Source: Vespula vulgaris
Taxonomy: Eukaryota > Arthropoda > Insecta > Hymenoptera > Vespidae
Length of the DNA: 64,000 nucleotides
NCBI RefSeq assembly: GCF_905475345.1
Contig: NC_066596.1
Coordinates: 651,501-715,500, forward strand
Direction of reading: 5' to 3'
Shown here: positions 34,671 through 46,409 of the stretch, piece after piece
Layout of the letters: each line of letters opens with the position of its first letter
How positions within the stretch are numbered: the first letter of the stretch is position 1
Program-made: the position numbers and the translations under genes
The notes under the pieces: generated by a model
Told to the model about the DNA's origin: nothing
What the model saw: only the letters and a program-made list of their open reading frames with translations
Databases searched by the model: none

Positions 34671-35425
34671 TCAGTCCCTCTGTTCATAGATATTCGAGTA
34701 AATATCTCGATATTGGTTGAAGTTAGAAGAGAAGTTTATTAAAATAAATTTGCAGGGTTCTGAGTCAGTTGCAAAGTGCATGCAAACATATTTTATTTAC
34801 TCATGACTTTTTTGAGTTACAAAGATCAATATAATTTTCTTAAGTGGATATTTATAAATTTTTATGCATATTTTGTGCTAATACTCGTCGTTTATGAGAT
34901 AATCGACATCTTACGTATTAAAGCACTTGGTTTTTTATAATACAATTTGAAAAGCAATCGTTGGATTACATAATATTTTAAAGTCCAATTACGTCGAGTA
35001 GGGTCATTGACCTTCAATCCGTCGAAATATACGACTAGTTGATTTGTAAATAATGGATTTGTATAGCACGGAGTATGAATTACAGTACATTATGGATCTG
35101 TTAGTCGGTCGTTAAGATGCCGATTATCTCGTAAACGATGGATACGCAGTAGCAATTTTTCACTCGATATGATTTTGATTGCTAATGACCGCTATTATAT
35201 AAATATTCAAAAAAGAAGAAAGTAAAAAATTATAAGAATTCGTTAAAAAAAAATGTCTATCATGTCCATCATGTCTATCTCGAAAAGATCACGAATAAAA
35301 GAAAAAATATTTTTTACATGCACTTTATAGCTGACATAGAATCAATGTCAATTTTTCTACAATAAACTTTTCGTTTAATCTCGATCAGATATTTATTATT
35401 TTTGATTAATCTCGAACATCTGTAT
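34671..35425 (+). mobile_element. Fold-back repeat family, copy 2
   Basis: Inverse of copy 1 and parallel to copy 3. The left end (GAAGTTTATTAAAATAAATT, then GTGCATG and GACTTTTTTGAG) is an imperfect inverted repeat of the right end (AATAAACTTTTCG, CATGCACTTTA, TCTCGAAAAGATCACG). An inner inverted pair surrounds GATAATCGACATCTTA and GATGCCGATTATCTC. Confidence 0.85.
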
Positions 35426-35519
35426 ATATTTTCTTTAACAATAATAATAATAATAATAATAATAAATTATTTAACGAATATTATAGTCAATTTGAAAAAG
35501 AAATTATCAAAAATAAATG

Positions 35520-35661
35520 GAATTTTAATAAATTGTTATTAAATATAAAATATAAAAATAAGTAGTAGGGTATTTAATAAATTTAGTTGGGTTGATATTT
35601 ATTGAATTAATATTTTGTCGACTTTTAGTCGGTATTTTAAATAAATGATTATTATTTATAA
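35520..35661 (+). repeat. Local direct duplication, copy A
   Basis: Nearly identical to 36305-36451. Shared blocks include AAGTAGTAGGGTATTTAATA and TTTTAGTCGGTATTTTAAAT. The copies are about 785 bases apart and flank the promoter-like island at 35.9 kb. They do not begin TG and end CA, so LTRs are unlikely. Confidence 0.9.
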
Positions 35662-35739
35662 GATATTATAAGTTATTTAGGATGATAGTTCGAAAACGTT
35701 TGAGAAATGTTTGAGAAACGATCGATCGATCGAAAAACA

Positions 35740-36060
35740 AACACAACAAATATATTCTTCGTCTGATAATAAAGACTGCTCTTAGAGCGGACGGCCTAGC
35801 TACTACTACTAGCTTTTATTTATTTACTCGTTAAGGTTCGATCGTCGGAAGGGCCATTTCTCTTTTCTCGGCTCGGCTGTCGCAGTGGCGCCCTCTTGAT
35901 TCAGTGCTGTATGCGCGCGAAGTACAGACAGTTGTGCGAGCAAGCGAGCTAGTTCTACGGACAGAATAAGTTAAGTCGGCTCAGCGAAACGTTCGTATCG
36001 AATGCGGATAAATTTTCTATAAATCGTATCGAGCCAGACGGGTTAAAGGGAAGTAGGTAG
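35740..36060 (+). promoter_or_regulatory. Inr + DPE core promoter and candidate untranslated exon
   Basis: A CpG-rich island within AT-rich DNA. TCAGT at 35901-35905 is the arthropod initiator, and AGTTG at +28 to +32 (35930-35934, counting A35903 as +1) fits the DPE consensus RGWYV at exactly the required spacing. GC-rich leader-like sequence follows to the possible donors AG|GTAGGT (36057) and TAG|GTACTT (36061). No ATG-led frame in it. It would start an unidentified plus-strand transcript. Confidence 0.42.
35883..35898 (-). promoter_or_regulatory. CTCF-like motif near the Inr
   Basis: On the minus strand the sequence reads AGAGGGCGCCACTG, matching the CTCF core AGRKGGCRSY at all ten positions. 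It ends a few bases upstream of the initiator. Thirteen bases are identical to the 5.1 kb site in opposite orientation. Confidence 0.4.
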
Positions 36061-36304
36061 GTACTTACTCGAATAAAAGGGGAAAATTCTAATTCGTGTC
36101 GTCGCACTTTGCGATGCACATACAGTTTGGCTTTTATAATATTTAGTTTTCATTGTTAAAGTAATAAATGTAAAATTAGCGTAAACGTAGTTATTTTTCG
36201 AATAATAATTATAGTTATAATTTCTTTTTTCAATTTCGATCAATCGCAAATAAAAAAAAAAAAAAGAAAAATAGCAAGTTTAATTTTATAATATAATTTA
36301 AATT

Positions 36305-36451
36305 GAATTTTAATAAATTGTTATTAAATATGAAATTATTAAATATAAAAATAAGTAGTAGGGTATTTAATAAATTTAGTTGGGTTGGTATTTATTGAAT
36401 TAATATTTTTTCAACTTTTAGTCGGTATTTTAAATAAATGGTCATTATTTA
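36305..36451 (+). repeat. Local direct duplication, copy B
   Basis: Second copy of 35520-35661, with an added GAAATTATTAAATAT insertion and a few substitutions. Confidence 0.9.
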
Positions 36452-36629
36452 TAATAATATATTTGTATTTGTAATAATCAAAATATTTGTATATACTGAT
36501 CGGAAATTATAAGATACTTATCATTAATTAATAAAAATACTGAAGAAATAAATAGAAATGATTTTTTAATAGTTTTTATCGGTAATAAAAAAATATAATA
36601 TATATATAATTTGTATATAATTTAGAAAA

Positions 36630-36669
<40 letters not shown>

Positions 36670-37490
36670 TGAAAGTCCTTATATTATTCATTGGCCAATA
36701 TAATTATATAAAATATGTCTATAATGTGTTAATTATTTTGCTCAACACAGTTATAAGTTGAAATACGAATTTAAAATGAGATAAATAGAAAGATATGATA
36801 TAATAAAAACTCTTTTTTTTTATTTCTATTTTTTTGTTTGTTAATTTAAAACTAGAAAACTAAAATTACGACGATATCGACATTCATCGAATTTATTAAA
36901 TATTAATTAATATAACTTTGCTTAATAAATATAGTCAAGTTCTTTTTTACTTTGTTTTCTTTCTTTTTTTCTTTTTTAATTTAAAATTTGTAAACAACAA
37001 AAGTGCGACGTTTATCATGTTAGACCGAATTTTATAAATGCTGTTCAATTCACGTTCCGATTATCAAGTATCGAATTGATATTAGAATTTCATATATTCG
37101 TTTCTCAATTCAAAATTTGTATAGAAATTCACGTTTGTTGCGTTAGATAGATAAAAAAAAAAGAATCATGTTCCAGTGACTCAACCTTTCTTTATTATTT
37201 TGTTTATCAGTGAAAGATGTAAAGAGAAAATTGTTTGTTGTTTCCTTTTTCGTTTTCTTTTTTTATTTCAATTTTTTCAATCTGTACTTTTATTCGATAC
37301 ACTAGTGAGTGTCACTATATTACACAAGTTCGATATCCTTCATCCTGGAAATCTCTTTACCGTCTGGTTTTGACCGATCGACTCTCGACGTCGAAATTTA
37401 ATCGTTGCGTATGCATCTCGTTCGTCCTTGAATATATGCTTCGTACTCATCGACGCGACGTATACTGCTTGGAGAACTACATGAGAGTGA
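36452..37490. other. AT-rich non-coding stretch
   Basis: TA array at 36630-36664. Slightly CG-richer patch at 37360-37490 with no supported exon. Confidence 0.6.
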
Positions 37491-37499
37491 GTTAGCAAG

Positions 37500-37717
37500 T
37501 ACTTATATACGGATATATGCATATATGTATGCATGTATGCATGTATGTATGCATGTATGCTTGTATGTATGTAAGATGTGTACATGTGCGTGTGTATGTG
37601 CTAAATGCATATATGTATGCATGTATGTATGCAAGTATGTGTACAAGTATCTCTTTGTCTGTGTGTGTATGTGATGTATGCATGCATGTATGTACCTTGT
37701 ATGTATGTATGTATGCG

Positions 37718-37814
<97 letters not shown>

Positions 37815-38219
37815 ATGTTCAAACTACCTCGAAAATAGATGCAATTCCAGAGACGTACCGAACGTTCCGTGCGCGTTTAACTCGCGATCTTCCGTTATCG
37901 CATACATACATAAATACATACATGCATAGATGTATACACATACGTGTACTTACATAGAACGTATACATAGGCTCGTCAGATCTGAACCTAATATCATCGC
38001 GCCTTGTCGTCTAATGTCGGCTATTCTCACGTATGTATGTATGTATGTTTGTTTGTTTGTATGTATGTATGTATGTATGTATGTATGTATGTATGTATGT
38101 ATGTATGTATGTATGTATGTATGTATGTATGTATGTATGTATGTACACGTGGATATCATTGGATCGCCATGCTCGCTATCAGATAGAATAGAATTAGATT
38201 TAGATTTACTTAAAATGTT

Positions 38220-38267
<48 letters not shown>

Positions 38268-38270
38268 TTA
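37500..38270. repeat. ATGT / GA / TA microsatellite cluster
   Basis: ATGC/ATGT tetranucleotides at 37515-37720, perfect GA from about 37721 to 37810, ATGT array at 38031-38145, TA array at 38224-38264. Open frames of Arg-Glu or Met-Tyr-Val-Cys repeats are direct readings of these arrays. Confidence 0.95.
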
Positions 38271-38614
38271 TAAATGAATCGATTAAATTTAAGTATTTTA
38301 TCATTTTTTTTCTTTTTCTCTTTTTCCTTTATCTTTCTCTTTTTTCTCTTTTTTCTTTCTTTTACCCTTTTTTCAATGACGAGGATACGCAACGGAGAAT
38401 TTGCTGACATTTTTGTTTGGAATTATTTTCTATCTATACGGTGATTATTCTAATGATTATTCTTACGAAAATGGTCCGTATGTAAATATTAGAGAAAATT
38501 GTTTGTTGAAAGAATTTTGAGTAATCATATAGAAGTATGTAAATCTTATCGATTTCGATCATTTTTGAATATGTTGTAGAAATCAACATTTTGAACAGCT
38601 TTTGTCTATATATA

Positions 38615-39045
38615 CAAAGTGATTCATTAACTTAAATATCTCATCGAATTGTGATGACGCAAAGAAATATTTTTTACGTAATGTCAGGATTAACATAAGG
38701 CAAGAATATTTTTTTTTTTTATAAATCATAGATATTCTTAAGTCGAGAAAAAATATCATTTTTATGTTCGAAGTTTCTAACGTTTTTGTCAGAATATCTC
38801 ACTGGACATAAATTTTACGTAAAATTTAATTTGCATAGATTAAAATCATTTTAAGGTTACTGTCTAACATATTTTTTAATAATTTTATAAATCAATTGCA
38901 ATATGCAATAAACAAAATATAAAAGTGTAAAATAAAAAATATTCTTGCCAGATTTTGATCCTTTGATGTCGTTGATATTAAGTAAAAAATATTTTTTGTA
39001 TCATCATAATTAAATATTTAGGCCTTACTTAAATGGACTACTCTA
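38615..39045. mobile_element. MITE-like element with long imperfect inverted ends
   Basis: Left end CAAAGTGATTCATTAACTTA after TATA; right end, reverse-complemented, TAGAGTAGTCCATTTAAGTA. The arms pair imperfectly for about 85-100 bases through ATATTTTTTAC and GGCAAGAATATTTTTT. Both ends abut TATA, consistent with a TA target. There is no transposase. The ends resemble the CAGGGTG-type end at 63910. Confidence 0.65.
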
Positions 39046-42000
39046 TATATAATACATACATACATACATATGTATATATATATTTATGAAAATATTTTTG
39101 ACATTTTTACTTCGATGCTTGTTAGATGTCGCTCGTTTGCTTGATTAGGCTTACCTAGGGACATAATTATATTATATTTTCGTGCTACAATGTATTTATA
39201 TATTTCAACTTTTAATTTGTAAGTAGTGAGAGATGAAAAAAAGAAATGCAATTTTGTTATTTTCAACTGATCAAAAATTTAACGAATATACTTATCATCA
39301 ATCAACAAATATCTATCAATGAAAAATTAATTTGCATTTGGTTTTTAGTTAATGTTTATTACTGAAGTTAATTGTTAGCTTGACTCAATCTAAATCAATT
39401 GAAATCAAACTCAAACTTAACATGAACTAATTGAAATTTAACCAAATCCCATTTAATTCTGATTTTAGGTTTGGGTTAGGTTTAGATTTGGGTTACGTCA
39501 GGATTGCATCGGGCTAGCAATTACCTGCAGTAATAAACCTTAACTGAAAATTAAATTCAAAAATATTTTCGCGAATATTTTGAAAATTAAAACCTAAGGA
39601 TGATTATACGTACAGAAAAAAATCATTCAAAACGATACTCCTTACAAGATATTAAAAAATCATCGAAATCGATGAGACGAACATACTTCTACATAATTAT
39701 CGGGTTTTGTTTAGATGATTAGAATGAAATATAATAAAATTATAGATAGAGATTAAGTTTCACGTATACAAATTTAACGTACTCTCGATTATTTTATATT
39801 AAGAGGAAATTGAAAGCATTTTCGTTGTATGCTGAAAAAAAAATATTAAAAAAATGTAGTACCATTTTGAATTGGGTTACGAGAGGAATGTTAATTTGAA
39901 GAAATTATGCAATCACTGTATTAAGTTTAACAGTTTTTCTTAATACTTCTTTTTTTTATTTTTTTTTTTAAATTTAAAAAGAAGAATATACAAATGAGTA
40001 TGAATTATTAATGATATTTATAACATGATTTATGAAATATATATATAAATATATTGTTAAAATTAAATACGTGCGTGCGTACACATATATAAATTACGCT
40101 AACATATCAATTTATATTTGCATAAAAATCGATATACTTAATTGAATTGAACGAATTAAAAATTATTTTGTGATAATTCAGGTTCGTACTACGATTTTAT
40201 AAAAACGAAGTCGTAAACGTTAGATATGTACATGAGGATTTCCAAAGAGAATATTCTATAACTTTGAAAATCATTATATCTAACAATGCTATTTTTTTGC
40301 GGGATCGTAACTATAGCATCGCTATGAGAGCGTTATGGCAACCGTTTACTTGAGAATTTCTTGCGATAGTTCCTCCCTAGAGTAATCTGAAATTTTTTAT
40401 CTATTTGAGAGCAATTTCGAGAATTTTTACTCTTACGATCAGATAGCCATTAGCATGCTCGCTGAGAATTTATTATCACAGAGAACTCTCACAATCGTGT
40501 CCATTGGAGATTCGTTTATGCTCGTCTACGTTCGCTCGTCTGTTTTGCTATTTGTTTTTGGGATAAGCTTTAAGATAACGTCTACATTTATCTCTTCGAT
40601 ATTGAATTTACTTTTTTGTATATTATTATTTAATATATTTGAGATTTGTAACGTAGCTCTACGTCATTTCAAAATCTTCAGTTGAATACCGATAACGTAG
40701 TCCTATATAAGTACGTCATTTCAAAACTGATATCTGTATTCCCAAGAAACAATCCTTCACAAATGTTGTCAAATGACATCAAGATGCAATATTTAGAGAA
40801 GGAAAAAAATAAATAAATAAAAGGAACGTTAATTAAAAGACGCGTTATTTAGAGTCGGACAAAAAAGAAATAAATAAAAATTTCTGATATTTCAAAATAT
40901 CCATAATGGCGATAGTTATCTGCAAAAGAGGCAACGTAAAGGTATTAGTTTTATTTGCAAATTTTGTTAAGCTTCATTATGTAAAAGTAAATATTTTGTC
41001 GAATATCATATTAAAGAATGTTATTATTAAATAGTAAATTTTAATTCTTAATTTGTTTGTTCAATTCGGTTTAGTTAAATATATTAAATTGTGATATTAT
41101 TTATTAATTTATTAATATGTAAATATCGTTCTTATTAGATACAACGTATAATTATTACGTAAAATCAATTTGTAAAAATGTTTTTAAGTTACAATAATAC
41201 ATTCATTACATTCGTTTTTAAAAAAAAAGTATAGACGTTTAATAAATTTAAGTTGTTCTCTTTTGAATATTTCCAATAATTTTTTATGAAAACGTTTAAT
41301 TTTCGTTTCCTTTTTATTTTTAATTTCAAAGAAGAAATGATTATAAGGATGATATCAGGAAGTAATATTTGTTTATATTCAAAGACAATTAAATACGCGA
41401 CGCATATCGAATTGTCACGAATTCACATCCCATTAGATCCAATATTTCTTCCATTTATTTCTTTACCGACATTTTGTTACTACTTTCCAACAGATGTTCA
41501 CAAAATACGAAACCGATTCGTATTTCCATGAAAGTTTTCCGATATTAACGTTCCTTTGTTTTCATTTGAGAGCATGATACAAACGCAATCGGTTTCGAAT
41601 TATTGAACCATGCTCACAGATAGTTACTCTCAAACGTAGTGTCCACTAGTCAAGAAATACTCTCGAGAGCAACTCTCGATAGTTTAAATCTCAAATGAAC
41701 GGAGACTACCTTTACATTACTACGAGTTTACACGATACACGTTTTGATCATATTGGTAATTTAGCTAAATCGATATCAACCAATTATAAATGTTCAAACG
41801 TTTCGTGACCACCCTTTACCTGCGCAACTTCCTTACTTTCGTATTTTCTTTGTTTTGATTCTTGAATAATTTAACATCGACTGTTCAATTTCACCAGGAT
41901 CAAAAATGTTGGATCTACTCTGATGAAACGATCGTTATAGTCTGAACGTAGTCATTATGATGTATACGCTACTGGCCATATTCTATCGATTCGTAATTTT

Positions 42001-42590
42001 CTTTTTTCTTTTTGCATTTTTTTCTTTGTTCCTTTTTTTTTTACCGAATCGCCTAGTGGCAAAATCGAATGACAAAAATTGTCGAATCCGCGAATTTTAC
42101 ACGGTATACCGTTTGACGATAGTGTCGTGTGAATATGTACATGTAAAAACATATGCGCCATTGTAGAAGACGGTGAAATAATCGATTACGAACAAAAAAC
42201 ATAAAAAAAAGGAAAAAAGAGGAAAAACCGATTCGGTGTCGTGTGAACGAGCTCTTACACGTCTCGCACCGTAGCCAGCGATTTATGTAGGTCGGTTTTT
42301 ACGAAAAAATCGGTCTCGTCCTGGCTGGCAGAATCCTAGACCCGCTATCTACTACTGGTTGCGATGAAAAGTATGGAGGTAGTAAACTCGTTGGTATGCG
42401 TTGCTCCTCAAAAAATATTCGCTCGCCGCATTCCCGTAAATTAATGGTAGAACGCAATTTCTTTGTTACGGATTCTCATAATGAACTCGTGAGGGTTGAT
42501 GAGCGATATAAAGCTAATTCGTGATTTTAATAACTTGGAATAATATATTTTAATATTTGCGCTAGAATTCGGGACTTTTTAAGGAGTATC
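39046..42590. other. AT-rich non-coding stretch with a diverged internal repeat
   Basis: Diverged relatives at about 40395-40530 and 41555-41700 share ATTTGAGAGCA, CATGCTC, ACTCTCA and GTGTCCA in order; the second is bounded by an 11-base inverted repeat (TTCATTTGAGA at 41561, TCTCAAATGAA at 41689). A less AT-rich zone at 41900-42500 has no supported exon. Confidence 0.5.
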
Positions 42591-42664
42591 CTTTTTTGTT
42601 AAATTATTTCTACATGTAACGGTGTTCTTTTTTTTATAAGTTTGTACGAAAATTACGTCGATAG

Positions 42665-42916
42665 GTGTCCAATTTCTCAAAAAAGAAAAAAGAAAAGAAA
42701 ATAGTGACATACGATAGTTTGGATTTAAATTCGAATTTTGTATCTTCTTTAAAACAAACAAATGGAAAAGATTTAACGAAATGGAAATTGAAGAAATTGA
42801 AGACTTATAGTGGTACGATAATAATTTATTTAGGATTGAAGAAGATTAAACAAAAAATTGGACCAGTGATGAAGACAAACGAAGAAGATGATAGCGAGAG
42901 TGATTTAGAATATTAA
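42665..42916 (+). CDS. Coding-like frame, possible terminal exon or gene relic
   Basis: An 83-codon open frame (no ATG; opens at GTG). From about 42704 it reads VTYDSLDLNSNFVSSLKQ, then a Lys-rich stretch, and ends KTNEEDDSESDLEY before TAA at 42914. The acidic C-terminus and even composition resemble a real protein end. A preceding A-rich tract with AG at about 42702 might be an acceptor, but its pyrimidine tract is absent. No family recognised. A relic or chance frame is equally possible. Confidence 0.22.
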   Translation: MSNFSKKKKEKKIVTYDSLDLNSNFVSSLKQTNGKDLTKWKLKKLKTYSGTIIIYLGLKKIKQKIGPVMKTNEEDDSESDLEY

Positions 42917-43690
42917 GTATTTTTGCTTTCTCTATCTTTCTGTCGTTTCACGGTTTATTTTTGTATTCTTTAATATAGCTTTTAATACTTTTCAAAGAGT
43001 TGCTTGTGTTTGATAACAAGAGATAAATGAAGACGGTGAATGTGATTTTCTTTATTGTACGATTTATGGGGAAACAGGACAACTATATTTCTATGAAAAA
43101 CAATATTTTTTTTCTCTCTATTAATATAGTTGTGTTTACGTATTAAAAATGACATTACTACGATAATAAAGAAATCTGTAATTTATGATATTAATTATAC
43201 TATATTGCAAGTACAATAACAATAATCTATGAGAGCAAAAATCTGAAATATTTGTATAAGAAAATAATATTTTCATAAAGATTCAACTCTTTAATTGTTT
43301 CGTGAATTTCGGATGACGTTGTTTCTATTGATTATCCGTAAGTTAGAAGATTGTATGCATCTTGAAGAAATTTAAGAATTCTTGAAAATTATTCTCGAAC
43401 GAAGGATTTAAAGATCTTCGCTGAGAGAGGATTTAGAATCTTACAATAATTATAAAAAGAAAAAGTTGCGAGATTTGGTCTTTTAGGTTTCGTAAAACAT
43501 TGTAATCAAGGAAAAAGCTTTCTTCAATACTTCAGTACCGAGTTTCCAGCGGTACTAACATATACACTTTTCCAAAAACATCCTTCGATTTGGGAGGTCT
43601 TGAAAACTTTACATCAAAGTGAATTTTGAAACGGTCTACTCATCAAAATCTCGTCCGGACCTGAAGACTCTTAGTGGGGAATGTTCAATT
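42917..43690. other. AT-rich non-coding stretch
   Basis: Nothing recognised beyond the end of the frame at 42916. Confidence 0.55.
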
Positions 43691-43702
43691 TAAGGAGCAC
43701 CC

Positions 43703-44033
43703 TCAAATCGGTTCTAAACACTTATTTGTCAATTCTCGAACACTCGATATTTCTTGGTCGCAACCTCTTGATACATATTGTCTAACGCTCGTCTCAGCAT
43801 CCTCTTTTCTTGTTAATACCCTTGACAATATTGTTTTGCCATAGCTCGGCCAATTTGTAACTCTTATCAAGCTCTCGTTTAGCTCTTGTAAGTATAACAA
43901 GGTAACAGTATCAAAACAATCAGGGAATTTATCCAAAAAGAATTTGTAAACTGTTTTCTTTCAATATGATTAATTATTTTAGTTCAAAGATTTCACCGAG
44001 TCTCGGGTAGCCATTTTGACGCCTATCGTCCAT
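43703..44033 (-). pseudogene. Coding-like minus-strand relic
   Basis: Minus strand: a 77-codon frame at 43936-43703 with balanced composition (TLLYLQELNESLIRVTNW; KTILSRVLTRKEDAETS) and, upstream at 44033, ATG opening MDDRRQNGYPRLGEIFELK before a stop. No GT-AG pair joins the two. They could be parts of a decayed gene or retrocopy. Family not recognised. Confidence 0.2.
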
Positions 44034-44111
44034 CTTCTCGATACACAAGTTAGTGCCTGTGTCGAGCACAGGACACGTATGATCGAAGATCTATCATGTA
44101 ACGTAGAAACT

Positions 44112-44126
44112 ACCGCCATCTACTTT
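44112..44126 (-). promoter_or_regulatory. CTCF-like motif
   Basis: On the minus strand, AAAGTAGATGGCGGT matches 13 of 15 positions of the CTCF consensus CCASYAGRKGGCRSY, including the whole AGRKGGCRSY core. Confidence 0.42.
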
Positions 44127-45020
44127 GCAACGATACAAAAGTTCTACTAAAAATATGCTTGAAATTGGATGGAATGATTGTTCATTGATTGTAAAGGTCT
44201 CTAAACGATTTGTTCGCAATTTTTAAACAATTATATGTACAGACTCTTGTCCTTGGTAATTGTACTGCTTCCTCAATGAAAAATAACTATTTTAAGGTTA
44301 GACAAATCTATGATCTATGAATTTATCTCTTATGTTTGTTTATTGCTCAGTTTAAAACATTTTTGAAGATCACGTATTTAAATAAAAAACTAAACCTGAA
44401 CTAAAAAGCTAAAACTTGAGTCAATTATGAGTTAAACTTGAATTGATTCACAAAAAGGCTAAAAATGAACTTAAAAGCTGAAAAACTAAACTCCAACAAT
44501 GGTAGCATTGTGTTTTCTATCTGATTGTTTGTTCTTAATAATCATCCAACAAATTTTCAAGGATAAATACATTTTACGATGATATTAGGATGAAATTCTT
44601 TTCTTAATACTATGACATGGCATCTGATCTTCAAATTTATAAAATATTTTCACTTCACGTGAAGGTTATATTTATATTACTATGCACACAAATGAACAAT
44701 TTGATTTATTACAGTAAATTTGTGCGAATTGTTATGTTCTGGAATTTTTTGAAATGTTTCAAATATGTGTTAACACAATTATATCGTGAAATGATCGACA
44801 AATATAGATAATATTTTATATAACGATTTACAGGAAGTTTTCTTATAGGTTATGTTTATTACCGATATAATGGACAGTACTTCTTGGTTTAAAAGTTTAA
44901 CAAGCGATTATCTTCGAATTTAATTAACAATTTTTTGAAATATAATTTCCAATTTTTACGTTTCACGTAAAAATCTAAATCCATGCATATTTGTATCCAT
45001 TTCTAGGTTTAAATGGTTGG
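44127..45020. other. AT-rich non-coding stretch
   Basis: No coding frame with support, no RNA gene, no repeat recognised. Confidence 0.55.
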
Positions 45021-45024
45021 ATAG

Positions 45025-45590
45025 ATAGTCTCGAAATTCAGATAAAAAAATGAAATTACTTGCAACGAGGATCCACAAGTAATTCCTACCTTAAAATGGC
45101 CAGTGCTTTCAAAAATTTAAAATTCATAAAATATCTCACACGCAACGGAAAGTATTATTAAAACTCCGCAGGAATATGTAAAATAATACCAAACGTAACT
45201 ATGCATTTTTTTGCAATAATTTTCGTTTAAACATAATTAGGTATGTACGTAAATTAGGATATCTTTCTATAATAGATAACTTCCTGTTTATGGTTTATAA
45301 AAAAAGAGCTATCTAAATTTGAGAAAATGTGGATGTTCACGCGTGTTATCATGCGTTATCGTTTAATAATCCAACTGTATAAAATTATCTCGAAATTTAA
45401 ACCGATAAATGAGCTTTCAATAAATACCTGTAAATAGTTTCGATAACAAAATGGCGGTGCTTTCAAAAATTAAAAATTCATAAAATATATCGGACACGCA
45501 ACGGGAAGATATTAAAACACTATAGGAATATTTAAAATAATACCATGAATAAATTATAACATTTTTTTCGAAACTTTTAATATGTAAATA
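45025..45590 (+). repeat. Imperfect tandem duplication, ~355-base period
   Basis: The segment 45025-45240 recurs at about 45385-45590. Shared blocks: TCTCGAAATT, AAAATGGC.GTGCTTTCAAAA, AAAATTCATAAAATAT and CACGCAACGG.AAG, then AAAATAATACCA. Divergence and small gaps suggest an old event. Confidence 0.85.
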
Positions 45591-45819
45591 GGAGATATGT
45601 TCGAAAATTATCTACAACATAACAACAGTAACAACACGACGATAATAATAACCTTTCTGTTCTTCTCCTCATACGAATGACACAAGTTTAAAGTTTACGA
45701 AAGAATTTGTCTTAATTCGAGAAAGCATATGTGTGTGTGTGTATGCACGCGCACGCGTGTATATATATATATATATACACACGTATACATGTATGTGTAG
45801 TAAAAAAAGAAAAAATGGC

Positions 45820-46254
45820 GCGTAACCGCATTGCGGATATTCTGTACGGTCGACGACGAGATTAATTCGTCTCTCTTCGAGGAGACTCTTCTATGGGGTC
45901 TCGAGGCGTACCTACTTACCACTTTTCTTTTCTTTTTCTTCTCTCTCTCTCTCTCTTTCTTTCTCCTTCTTCTCGTTCTTTCCTTCTTCTTCGTCTCTCT
46001 TTCTTCTTTCTTTCCGTGCTCCATTATCGACGCTCGTACGACGCCCCCGTGAGTTCCGCGGTAAATAGGAGTTTGATTGGGACACAGGGAATTTCAATCG
46101 TAGTTGGCCGTGCGAGTGCACGGAAGAGAGGAGAACGACAACGAACGACGACGAGGACGACGAGAACGGAGACGTCGTGAAACGACGACTTTGCTCGTAA
46201 ATAACATTTGCCTCCTCGCGTACGAACGAAGTTACGACCGCGGAACTTTGTGCC

Positions 46255-46288
<34 letters not shown>

Positions 46289-46400
46289 AAGAGAGAGAGA
46301 AAGAGATAGAGACAGAAGACGATGCACGCGAGCAAACGACAATTTACAAAGGCGAATAAAGCTGGCCCGGTATCCTTCGATAGGAGAAACGAAATTCATC
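45820..46400. promoter_or_regulatory. CpG-containing island with CT/GA tracts
   Basis: CG-rich segments 45820-45920 and 46020-46250, with a CT tract at 45920-46010 and GA at 46258-46320. ACGACGACGAGGACGACGAG near 46150. Frames in both strands are short or low-complexity; no exon is supported. Possible regulatory DNA or untranslated exon. Confidence 0.3.
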
Positions 46401-46409
46401 TATGTATAT

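Noticed and set aside
35520..36451. LTRs of a miniature retrotransposon (TRIM)
   Set aside because: The direct repeats lack TG...CA ends, and no primer-binding site follows the first copy.
37517..37957. Frames of 73-146 codons rich in Arg-Glu, Met-Tyr-Val-Cys or Ser-Leu
   Set aside because: They are translations of GA, ATGT and CT microsatellites, open in several frames and on both strands.
39465..39505. TTAGG-like interstitial telomere repeat (TTAGGTTTGGGTTAGGTTTA)
   Set aside because: Only two TTAGG units amid other G/T words; no array.
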